From the NCBI GenBank assembly GCA_963738135.1, contig CAVTVK010000003.1:186001-250000 (forward strand): a stretch of DNA of 64,000 nucleotides, in the 5' to 3' direction. A model generated the notes under the pieces. The model saw nothing but the letters and a program-made list of their open reading frames with translations. It made no database searches and was not told the origin of the DNA. The translations under genes were made by a program, and so were the position numbers. The stretch is from Bog-473 sp963738135 (lineage in GTDB: Bacteria; Actinomycetota; Acidimicrobiia; Acidimicrobiales; RAAP-2). How positions within the stretch are numbered: position 1 is the first letter of the stretch; every line of letters starts with the position of its first letter. Positions 9,582-17,521 of the stretch are shown piece after piece.

Positions 9582-10658
9582 ATGGCAGACAAGAAGAGGG
9601 TCGTGGTGTGGGGAACGGGGTTCGTAGGGAAGATGATCATCCCTGAGGTGCGGCGCCACCCCAACTTCGAGCTGGTCGGCGTGGGTGTCAACGACAAGGA
9701 CAAGGTCGGCCGGGACGCGGGCGACATCTGCGGCATCGGCCCGATCGGGATCGCCGCCACCGACGATCTCCAGGCCCTCATCGCCCTCCGCCCCGACGCC
9801 CTGGTGCATTACGGGCCCACGGCCGGTCAGGCCGACGCCAACATCCGGGACATGGGCGCCTTCCTGCGGGCCGGCATCGACGTGTCGTCCACAGCCATGA
9901 CCCCGTGGGTGTGGCCGCACATGAAACTCAACCCGCCGTCATGGATCGACCCGATCACCGAGGCGTGTGCCGAGGGAGGTGCCACCTGCTTCACCACCGG
10001 CATCGACCCGGGCTTCGCCAACGACCTGTTCCCCATGACCCTGATGGGCCTGTGCGCCGAGGTGCGCAAGGTGAAGGCTCTCGAGCTCGTGGACTACATC
10101 AACTACACGGGTGCGTACGAGGACGAGATGGGCATCGGGCGCCCACCGGAGTTCACGCCCCTCCTTCAGCACACCGACATCCTCGTGATGTCGTGGGGAG
10201 CCACCGTGCCGATGATGGCCCACGCGGCCGGTGTTCAGCTCGACGAGATCACGTCCACCTGGGACAAATGGGTGACGGATGCGCCGATCACGACCGCGAA
10301 GGGCGTCATCAACGCAGGCGAGGTGGCGGCCATCCACTTCACTATCAACGGGATGTACAAGGGCGAACCTCGCATCTGCCTGGAGCACGTGAACCGGGTG
10401 GGGACCGACGCCGCGCCGGACTGGCCGCGGGGCACCCAGGACGACGTCTACCGGGTGGAGATCGAGGGAACGCCGTCGATCACGCAGGAGACGGCGTTCC
10501 GCTTCACCGACGGCTCGGGACGCGACGCGGCCGCCGCCGGCTGCCTGGCCACCGGGCTGCGGGCCCTCAATGCGGTGCCGGCCGTCAACGACCTCCCTCC
10601 CGGGTGGGCCACCGCGCTGGATCTGCCACTCATCCCGGGGGCGGGAACCATCCGCTGA
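9582..10658 (+). CDS. Rossmann-fold dehydrogenase, DapB/diaminopentanoate dehydrogenase-like
   Basis: The 358-aa protein opens with a nucleotide-binding motif (VVVWGTGFVGKMI), then a DapB-like N-terminal region and a second domain with GIDPGFANDLFPMTL. This matches the dihydrodipicolinate reductase-like/2,4-diaminopentanoate dehydrogenase superfamily, often annotated only as a dihydrodipicolinate reductase-like hypothetical protein. In actinobacteria such proteins commonly sit beside SDRs and LLM enzymes in catabolic clusters, as here. It is not expected to be the lysine-pathway DapB because the DapB catalytic motif is not recognisable. ATG at 9582. Confidence 0.8.
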   Translation: MADKKRVVVWGTGFVGKMIIPEVRRHPNFELVGVGVNDKDKVGRDAGDICGIGPIGIAATDDLQALIALRPDALVHYGPTAGQADANIRDMGAFLRAGIDVSSTAMTPWVWPHMKLNPPSWIDPITEACAEGGATCFTTGIDPGFANDLFPMTLMGLCAEVRKVKALELVDYINYTGAYEDEMGIGRPPEFTPLLQHTDILVMSWGATVPMMAHAAGVQLDEITSTWDKWVTDAPITTAKGVINAGEVAAIHFTINGMYKGEPRICLEHVNRVGTDAAPDWPRGTQDDVYRVEIEGTPSITQETAFRFTDGSGRDAAAAGCLATGLRALNAVPAVNDLPPGWATALDLPLIPGAGTIR

Positions 10659-10682
10659 GAGCCACCCCCGCTTCGACGACCC

Positions 10683-11492
10683 CTACTGCCTCGCCCACTC
10701 CAAGCGCTTCGACACAATGGCTGGTCTCCCCGCAATGTGTCCACCGTCGACCTGAATCGTGGCCCCGTTCACGTACGAGGCGTCCGCCGAGCACAACCAG
10801 AGCACGGCTGGGGTGACTTCCTCGGGCGAGCCGATCCGTCGCTGAGGGATCTGTTTCGTCAGACGATCGCGCACGTCGGTGTCGGACAGGTACTTGCGAT
10901 TCAGCGATGTCTCGATCCAGCCCGGTTGGACCACATTGGTCCTGACTCCGAATCGTCCCCACTCCCATGCCATGCCCATGGCCAACATGTGCAGCCCAGC
11001 CTTCGAGGCGGAGTAGGCCGATTGCGTGTCGTAGATGTCCACTGCCGCAGGAGACCCGATGACGACGATTGACCCGCCTCCCTGTGCCACCATCTGCTGC
11101 GCCGCCGGCTGGCCAACGTGGAAGAGCGCCCAGTGGTTCACGCGCTGCGTCTCCTCCCAGGCCGACTGACCCATTTCGATGAGAGGAACCATCGGACTGA
11201 TGCCGGCGTTGTTGACCAGCACGTCAAGGCGGCCGTGACGCTCCACGACGTCGGCCATGAGCGCCCGCGCCGCTTCGGGATCACCGACGTCCGCAATAGC
11301 CGGTTCGGCGGTGCCGCCCTCCGCCTCGATCTCGGCAATGGTCTCCTTCGCGGCCTCGTCGCTCCGGCAATTGACCAGGACATGCGAGCCCTGCTGCCCG
11401 AAGCCACGGGCGATGGCTCGCCCGATGCCGCGACTTGCGCCCGTGACCAGGACAATGCTGCGCGCCAAACCGCCATAGTGAGTTTGATTCAT
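10683..11492 (-). CDS. SDR-family oxidoreductase
   Basis: The 269-aa classical short-chain dehydrogenase has the cofactor motif TGASRGIG, the NNAG motif and the catalytic YSASK, with the C-terminal ASYVNGATIQVDGG typical of the FabG-like group. The acidic or basic residue after the second strand (NCRSDEA) suggests NADP preference, but this is inference. ATG at 11492 fits the family N-terminus; the open frame continues upstream without conservation. Substrate not predictable. Convergent with the Rossmann dehydrogenase at 9582. Confidence 0.9.
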   Translation of the reverse strand: MNQTHYGGLARSIVLVTGASRGIGRAIARGFGQQGSHVLVNCRSDEAAKETIAEIEAEGGTAEPAIADVGDPEAARALMADVVERHGRLDVLVNNAGISPMVPLIEMGQSAWEETQRVNHWALFHVGQPAAQQMVAQGGGSIVVIGSPAAVDIYDTQSAYSASKAGLHMLAMGMAWEWGRFGVRTNVVQPGWIETSLNRKYLSDTDVRDRLTKQIPQRRIGSPEEVTPAVLWLCSADASYVNGATIQVDGGHIAGRPAIVSKRLEWARQ

Positions 11493-11710
11493 GTGCACTG
11501 TTCTCCCGCAGTGTCGCGACCGGTACCCCAACAACGGCCGTGTCAGAAGTGTACGCAGATCATCGGTTTCATCGCTGGGACATTCGGTACGCCATCACGG
11601 AACCGATCGCGACGCAGAGTGCGGCCTCGCACAACCTCCGCCGGGATCGCAGCCGAGGTCACCGCCGCCCTTCGCCCGTTTTGCTGCAGTGGTCCTCCTA
11701 GGATCGTCTC

Positions 11711-12721
11711 GTGCCGGCCGGGGAGCTCGAAGGACCAGGAACGGGCTCTGCGACCCCTTCGTCCGCCGCATTCGCGACCGGATCGGTGTCCATCCGGCTC
11801 TACCCGCACAACGAACTCCCCGCCGACGCCATCGTCCGCGAGCTGTGCGGGCAGGCGTCGCTCGCCCTGGCGCACGGTTTCGACGGCGTGATGACCAGCG
11901 AACATCATGGCGGCTTTGCCGGGTACATGGCGCAGCCTCTGCAGATGGCCTCTTTCATTTTGGAAGAGCACGCGACTGGGTGGGCTGCCGCCGCGCCGCT
12001 CCTGCTTCCTCTCCGATCCACTGCGCTCGTTGCGGAGGAGGTGGCGTGGCTCCACGCCCGTCATCCCGGTCGAGTCGGACTCGGGGTGGCCGCCGGCGCC
12101 CTCCCGCTCGACTTCGAGGCGGCTGACGTCAGCCAGGCCGACTCCATCGATCGGTTCAAGAAGGAGCTCCCCCGGCTCGTTGCCATGCTCCGCGGCGAGG
12201 GTCTGGGACAGCTCCATGGAGATCCGGCGCTCGGGGCCTGCCGAGAACGTCCGGTTCCCGTGCTCAGCGCCGCTGTATCGGTTGCCGCTGCCGCACGAGC
12301 GGCACGGTGCGGTGCCGGCATTCTCATGGAGGGAATGTCGGCGCCCGAGAGGTTGAACCGCTTGACCCGGGCATTCGAAGAAGCAGGAGGCACGGGGTCC
12401 AGGGTCCTGATCCGTCGAGTGTGGCTGGGTCGTGTGCGATCAGGACTGATCGACAGCCAACGGGCCGTCTATGAGAGCTACGCCTCTGGCGCGAGTACCT
12501 TCGGCGAGGACCAGACCATCGTCTCCGACGAGCCCGACGAGATGGCACATCGGCTCGCGGCGACAATGAGGGACGTCGGGGCCGATGCGCTCAACCTCCG
12601 GGTGCAGCTTCCCGGCATGGCGCCCGGGCAGGTGCGGGAGCAGATCGCTGAGATCGGAACACGCGTCGTTGGGTCCCTGAAGAAGATCTGGAGTACAGGG
12701 AACCGGGATCGCAGGGCCTAA
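11711..12721 (+). CDS. LLM-class flavin-dependent oxidoreductase
   Basis: The 336-aa protein has the luciferase-like features FDGVMTSEHHGGFAGYM near the start and RVGLGVAAGALPLDFEA in the middle. Members bind FMN or F420 and oxidise diverse small molecules; there is not enough here to choose. GTG at 11711 was used. Its stop overlaps the stop of the convergent SDR by four bases, so there is no room for an intergenic terminator. Confidence 0.85.
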   Translation: MPAGELEGPGTGSATPSSAAFATGSVSIRLYPHNELPADAIVRELCGQASLALAHGFDGVMTSEHHGGFAGYMAQPLQMASFILEEHATGWAAAAPLLLPLRSTALVAEEVAWLHARHPGRVGLGVAAGALPLDFEAADVSQADSIDRFKKELPRLVAMLRGEGLGQLHGDPALGACRERPVPVLSAAVSVAAAARAARCGAGILMEGMSAPERLNRLTRAFEEAGGTGSRVLIRRVWLGRVRSGLIDSQRAVYESYASGASTFGEDQTIVSDEPDEMAHRLAATMRDVGADALNLRVQLPGMAPGQVREQIAEIGTRVVGSLKKIWSTGNRDRRA

Positions 12722-13536
12722 CGAATCGGCGTCCATCCGCTGGACAGATGATTTCCACCGTCGACGTCGAGAGTGATCCCGGTGATCTGCCGTGCGTCGT
12801 TGGACAGCAAGAAGCACACCGCCGCCGCGACGTCGTCGGCTTCGGTCAAGCGGCCCAGAGGAAGCGCCGAGCCCGCAGCTGCGCCGTTGTCGGATGTCCA
12901 GATGGACCGGGTGGCCGTGGTGCGCACAAGCCCGGGACTCACTGCATTGACCCGGACGTCCTTTCCGGCCAGGTCGGCGGCAATGGTCCGTGTCATGGCA
13001 TTGAGCGCAGCCTTGGCCGACGCATAGGCGACCATGGAGGACGTCGTCTTGCGCGGTGAGCCGCTGGAGATCGCCACAACCGATCCGGGGGCGCCACCGA
13101 GACCCCTGGCGAGCGCCGCACGGATCAGGGCAACGGTCGGCCAGGTGTTGAGACGAACGGTCTCGAGAAGCTGCGCCTCGCTGATGGCGTCAAAGGACAG
13201 CGCGTAAGGGGCGCCGCCCACCGTGCTGACGAGCAGGTCGATCCGGCCGAACGCCTCCATGGCCCGATCCGCCAGGGTCTCGACCGCTTTTTCGTCGTCC
13301 ATGGATCCGACGACACCGACAGCAGCGCATCCCTCGGTACGAAGCGCGGCTTCGGTGGCTGCGACCCGTTCCGCATTCCGGCCGTTGACGACCACCGAGG
13401 CGCCCTCGCGGGCGAGACGGAAGGCACAAGATCGGCCGATGCTCGGCTCGGCCGTCGACCCCGTCACGATGGCCACCTGACCGGAGAAGCGTTGGACGGT
13501 CCGGCTGGAATCCGTGTCATTTCGGTTGTCGGTCAC
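12718..13536 (-). CDS. SDR-family oxidoreductase
   Basis: The protein has VTGSTAEPSIGRSCAFRLA as a somewhat unusual cofactor loop, then YASAKAALNAMTRTIAADLAG with the catalytic Y-x3-K, and ends with an ITLDVDGG motif. The usual NNAG is replaced by STVGG, which occurs in divergent members. GTG at 13536 gives 272 aa; an upstream GTG or a TTG at 13605 are alternatives. It lies downstream of the polyprenyl synthetase operon in the same orientation, 144 bases away, and might be its distal gene. Confidence 0.85.
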   Translation of the reverse strand: MTDNRNDTDSSRTVQRFSGQVAIVTGSTAEPSIGRSCAFRLAREGASVVVNGRNAERVAATEAALRTEGCAAVGVVGSMDDEKAVETLADRAMEAFGRIDLLVSTVGGAPYALSFDAISEAQLLETVRLNTWPTVALIRAALARGLGGAPGSVVAISSGSPRKTTSSMVAYASAKAALNAMTRTIAADLAGKDVRVNAVSPGLVRTTATRSIWTSDNGAAAGSALPLGRLTEADDVAAAVCFLLSNDARQITGITLDVDGGNHLSSGWTPIR

Positions 13537-13679
13537 CCCGTCGCTGATCCCATCTTCTGCATCCTCTCCCACGTGGTCGATCGGGCGCCACGCGACCGCC
13601 AGCAACGGGAGCGAGTGACGTGAGCCGGGTAGGGGAGCAGTGGGACCGAGGGCGTGTGGAAGCTCGGCACCCGTCTCAC

Positions 13680-14711
13680 CTAGGAGGAGCGCTCGATCAT
13701 GTACGGCACGAGGCAGGCGACGAAACGGCGCGCCGGAGTGTCGTCCAGGCCGGCGAACGCACCATCCATTGAAGCCGTCGCGGTCCGCGCCACACCGGTC
13801 GCGAATTCGGCGGCGAAGGCGATGCTCCCGTACGACGTCATGAGCTCGAGCACCCGGGTGACATCTGCCGGGGTCCGCTCCTCCGGGAGGAGGGCCAGAT
13901 ACGCCATCAGCCAGCCTCTGTCGACTGGATCGGCGCAGGCCAGCAGATGGATCAGCATCAGCGTTCGCTTGCCCTCCAGCAGGTCGCCGAGGGCCTCCTT
14001 GCCGTACACACCCGGATCCCCGACCAGGTTGAGGATGTCGTCACGGATCTGAAAGGCCGCACCGAGGTGGAACCCGAACTCGATCATTGGATCGAGGTCG
14101 GCGGTTCCTCTCGAACCGACGAGCGCACCGACCCGGAGTGGGAGCACGGTCGTGTACCAACACGTCTTCTTCATGATGAGTTCGAGGTAGTCGTCGGGCT
14201 CCAGGTCGATGCGGTTGTCCCGGCACCAACCCAGTTCGAGCGCCTGTCCGGCGACCGTTTGTTGGCTCATGAAATCGAACTCCACCATGATGCGCTCGGC
14301 GAGGCGCGAGCCCAGCAGATCGATGTTCTCGCGCAGCGTCCCCATCGCCTGGAGGGCGAGTCCGTCTCCCGCGTTCAGAGCGAGCGCCGTGCCGTAGCGG
14401 CGGTGCAGGGTGGGCTCACCTCTCCGGAGCAGGCTGGCGTCCTCAATGTCGTCGTGGACCAAGAAGGCGTTGTGGAGCATCTCGATCGCCGTGGCCGTCG
14501 GAAGGGCATCGTCGAGGGGGCCTCCGAAGGCTTCGCAGGTCGCCAGGCACAGACTCGGGCGGAGCGCCTTCCCCCGCCGGGAGGGGTAGTCGCTCATCGG
14601 CCCCGCGAGGTACGGCTGGGTGGTGACGGAGGCAAAGCGTCGGCGCATGTCTTCGGCGACGAGGGCGCCGTAGCGCGCCAATCCGGCCGCCGGTTCCAGC
14701 GTCGACGTCAC
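13680..14711 (-). CDS. polyprenyl (isoprenyl) diphosphate synthase
   Basis: The 343-aa enzyme would condense isopentenyl diphosphate onto an allylic diphosphate. The first Asp-rich motif DDIED is at residues 87-91 (LVHDDIEDASLLRRGEPTLH). The second is DDILN at 224-228, so its final Asp is replaced by Asn. RRGKALRP near residue 46 is the diphosphate-binding region. The Ala-Phe/Leu-Val residues before the first motif leave the chain length open. GTG at 14711 overlaps the stop of the upstream gene by four bases. It is the last gene of a coupled operon with a FAD desaturase-like enzyme and a nucleotide cyclase, suggesting a dedicated isoprenoid product. Confidence 0.92.
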   Translation of the reverse strand: MTSTLEPAAGLARYGALVAEDMRRRFASVTTQPYLAGPMSDYPSRRGKALRPSLCLATCEAFGGPLDDALPTATAIEMLHNAFLVHDDIEDASLLRRGEPTLHRRYGTALALNAGDGLALQAMGTLRENIDLLGSRLAERIMVEFDFMSQQTVAGQALELGWCRDNRIDLEPDDYLELIMKKTCWYTTVLPLRVGALVGSRGTADLDPMIEFGFHLGAAFQIRDDILNLVGDPGVYGKEALGDLLEGKRTLMLIHLLACADPVDRGWLMAYLALLPEERTPADVTRVLELMTSYGSIAFAAEFATGVARTATASMDGAFAGLDDTPARRFVACLVPYMIERSS

Positions 14712-15388
14712 GATTGCTTCGAGGTGGCCAGGACTTGGGCGCGGATCGGGAACACGACGTCGGGCAGACCGTCGACGAGGAGCTGTCCGTGGTAGGCGCC
14801 CGATGACGCGTCCTCGCCCACGGTCACGGTGATCAGGACCTCGCGGCTCGCGTCCGGGTCGAGGCGATCGATCCGTTCGGGCGCGCACGTGACGGTTGTG
14901 GTCGGAAGTGACGGCCCGGAGTGACTGACCAATCCGGGGCACCACGGCCGGAGATCGGTTGCTGTCGAGGCCGTCGTGTTGTGGAGCCACAGCCGGGCAC
15001 TCACGCGACCGCCCGGCGCGACATCCGGCAGGCGCAGCTCCTTCTGCTGAGCCCCGGGTGTCTGCTGGAACCACCGCGAAGCGTCGAGAAATCGCATCCC
15101 GGCCTCATTGAGCTGACCCATGATCGCGAGGTACGAGTCCGCCGCCCGTTGCATGTCGGACGCCAGCGTCTGCGCTGAGCGGTCGAATCCCCACGAGCCA
15201 GAGGTCGACCGACCACCATCGCGGAGCGGTCGCGTTCCCCCGTCCATCCCGGCGAATTGGGAGAAGATCTCAGTGAAGCGTTCGACGATCGTTCGGGCGG
15301 CCTCGAAGCCGAGGTCCTGTACCTCTCGTACGAGTCGAGCCGCTTCCGCTGCGCCACTGGCAAAGGGCTCGTCCTTCTCGCCGGTCAT
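14708..15388 (-). CDS. unknown protein: helical domain plus beta-sandwich
   Basis: The 226-aa product has no signal peptide. Residues 1-105 look like amphipathic helices, including a long Ala/Glu/Arg-rich stretch (AARLVREVQDLGFEAARTIV). Residues 110-226 look like an Ig-like or NEW3-like beta-sandwich (VSARLWLHNTT, then SSGAYHGQLLVDG and VVFPIRAQVL). The 395-aa product of the first gene in the operon shows the same order. The helical part is reminiscent of phasin-like surface proteins, but I do not claim that. ATG at 15388 overlaps the FAD enzyme stop (ATGA). I do not recognise the family. Confidence 0.75.
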   Translation of the reverse strand: MTGEKDEPFASGAAEAARLVREVQDLGFEAARTIVERFTEIFSQFAGMDGGTRPLRDGGRSTSGSWGFDRSAQTLASDMQRAADSYLAIMGQLNEAGMRFLDASRWFQQTPGAQQKELRLPDVAPGGRVSARLWLHNTTASTATDLRPWCPGLVSHSGPSLPTTTVTCAPERIDRLDPDASREVLITVTVGEDASSGAYHGQLLVDGLPDVVFPIRAQVLATSKQS

Positions 15389-17520
15389 GCCTCTCCTGTC
15401 CGGGTTCCGACGAGTTGCTCGAGAACCGCCTTGGCCGCCAGCAGCCCGGATCTGGTGGCGGCTTCCACGCATCCCGCGTTGAGGCCGCTGTCCGTCCAGT
15501 CGCCGGCCACCACCAGGTTGTCGAAGCCGGTGTGGCCCGGCTGCAGGCGGTACTGGTCGGTTCCGGGGAGGGATTGCACATAGCGATCGGAGGGGTCGAT
15601 GTTCGCCCGCCAGTATTGGCCGGCGAGTCGCTCGGGTCCGACGGAGGTCGAAGCCGAACCGTCGCAGAGGAGCGACCATCGGAATCGACCGTCCTCGACC
15701 GCGTCCGGCCAGAGCGTCGCGACATCGCGGTCCAGGAAGGTCCGCGCCCGTTCTCGTACCGCGCGGTTCTCGTCCTCGACGTCCGGCGGCTCGTCGCGTG
15801 AGTCCGAGGTGTCCAGCACGCTACAGAAATAGGCGATCGTTCGGGGTCGCGCTGCCTCGGGCCAGTCCTCCGTCGGCAGCAGGTGCGGCATCGATGCCCA
15901 TGTGTCGAAAGGCTTCACGAAACCGCTCACCGTGACCCCGGCGGGGCCCGACCACCCGAGTGAGGTTTCGTCCTCGGAAAGCCAGAGCTGGAATGCCTGG
16001 GTGGCAACCGTCTCTACGTGGTCGACCATGGATTGCCAGGCGGGAGACGCGGCGAGGAGCTGGCCGCACACGTGGGGCACCATGCCGAGGGATATGGCGA
16101 ACACAACGGCGTCGAAGTCCTTTCCCGCTTCCAGGGTGCGGCGTCCGACGTCCTGACGCGGGGACCAGAACGACTCGAGATCCACTCCGTGGAGAACATC
16201 GGTGGTCCGCAGCTGCGACGCGAGCGGCGCGGCGGGCCAGCAGGGAAGCCCCTTGACCCGGATGAGGGGCTCGTAGCTGTCGACCCCAGTGGCAAGCTCG
16301 GCCTGAATGCCCAAGTCGATCGCGGCGATCGAACGCCCGTCATTGTCGAGCCTGAGCGCGTCCACCCGGTGAAAGAAGCGGAACTCGACCCCGCGCCCCC
16401 GGAGAACCTCGTAGAGCGGGGCGAAGATCACATCGCCCATGCCCGCCTGCATCTTCCAGAACAATGCACCCGAGTACTCGAGGAGCATTTTGGTGGCCAG
16501 CTCCAGCCCGAGGCCGGCGCTGAAGCGAGGACGACTGGGGTTCCCCGCCTCGTAGCCGAAGACGAGGTCGTACATGCCCCGCAGCATCGGTGATTCGAGC
16601 GCCTCGCGATCAATGCCGTGCCCGAGCAGCCACTCGCGGTAGTCGAGGTGATTGATCGCTCCGAATCCTTCGGGACGCGTCAGCAGACCATCGGCCACGA
16701 TGCCGAGCAGGTTCGCGGTCACCAGCTCCACCAAGTCGTAACTGCGGCGAGCGGCAGGCCGCGAGCCCAGCCCAGCGCGGAGACTCTGCCTGACCGGTTC
16801 GATGAGCGGCGGCAGCGCGCGCTCGAGGTCACGGTTCCCCGTCCACGATGTGGCCTGTCGGATTGCCTGTTCGGCCCAATTGAGCGGGAGCGTCAATCCG
16901 ATCAGGCCGGCATCGGTGACCATGTTGGCCATCGATGCTGCAGGACCCCTCGTGCGGGGCGCCGGGGAAGTGGGAGAGGTGCTGAAACTGATAGAGCCGC
17001 CCGAACGCGGCTCTGCGAATGGGAGCGACGCAAAGAAGTCGACCAGGAGGCGGAGCGACCGGACCGCGAGGTCGGCCACGGCGAACGGCGCCGATGCAGT
17101 TCCCGGGGGGCTGCCCCGTCCGGGGTGGCCGGTGACCGGGCTGAAGGCGGCCACCCACGGATCCCACGTGCCGTCGTGCTCATCCACCACGCCGACATCG
17201 TTCGACGGCGCGACCGCGTCGTCCCACGACCGGATGGGGCAGAAGGGGTCCGACCGGTCGCGGTCGAGCGCCTCGTAGCACCGTCGCATCAAGGCGAAGG
17301 TCTGGTCGTAGTAGCCCAGCAGCACGTGCAGCCCGTGCTCCTCGATCCGACCGTGAGGACCGCGGCTGCTGGCTCCTTTGCCACCGAGGCGCCATCCCCG
17401 CTGATAGACGGTGATGCGCTCGAACCGTTCGGTCCAGTCACCTTCGGTCAGCTCGAATGCCGCGGCCAGTGCACCCATGCCGCCGCCCAGGATGGCCACG
17501 GAGCCGCGTGGACGCCCCAT
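15385..17520 (-). CDS. FAD-dependent oxidoreductase, carotenoid desaturase/amine oxidase-like
   Basis: The 711-aa protein has an N-terminal dinucleotide-binding motif (VAILGGGMGALAAAFEL), the FAD loop YQRGWRLGGKGASS, and HGLHVLLGYYDQTF. It ends with FDNLVVAGDWTDSGLNAGCVEAATRSGL, the C-terminal FAD motif of phytoene/zeta-carotene desaturases and related flavoproteins. It is longer than ordinary desaturases (about 500 aa); the extra sequence is a central helical region around residues 180-330. With a polyprenyl synthetase in the same operon, an isoprenoid substrate is likely, but this is inference. ATG at 17520 lies one base after the cyclase stop. Confidence 0.87.
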   Translation of the reverse strand: MGRPRGSVAILGGGMGALAAAFELTEGDWTERFERITVYQRGWRLGGKGASSRGPHGRIEEHGLHVLLGYYDQTFALMRRCYEALDRDRSDPFCPIRSWDDAVAPSNDVGVVDEHDGTWDPWVAAFSPVTGHPGRGSPPGTASAPFAVADLAVRSLRLLVDFFASLPFAEPRSGGSISFSTSPTSPAPRTRGPAASMANMVTDAGLIGLTLPLNWAEQAIRQATSWTGNRDLERALPPLIEPVRQSLRAGLGSRPAARRSYDLVELVTANLLGIVADGLLTRPEGFGAINHLDYREWLLGHGIDREALESPMLRGMYDLVFGYEAGNPSRPRFSAGLGLELATKMLLEYSGALFWKMQAGMGDVIFAPLYEVLRGRGVEFRFFHRVDALRLDNDGRSIAAIDLGIQAELATGVDSYEPLIRVKGLPCWPAAPLASQLRTTDVLHGVDLESFWSPRQDVGRRTLEAGKDFDAVVFAISLGMVPHVCGQLLAASPAWQSMVDHVETVATQAFQLWLSEDETSLGWSGPAGVTVSGFVKPFDTWASMPHLLPTEDWPEAARPRTIAYFCSVLDTSDSRDEPPDVEDENRAVRERARTFLDRDVATLWPDAVEDGRFRWSLLCDGSASTSVGPERLAGQYWRANIDPSDRYVQSLPGTDQYRLQPGHTGFDNLVVAGDWTDSGLNAGCVEAATRSGLLAAKAVLEQLVGTRTGEA

Positions 17521-17521
17521 G

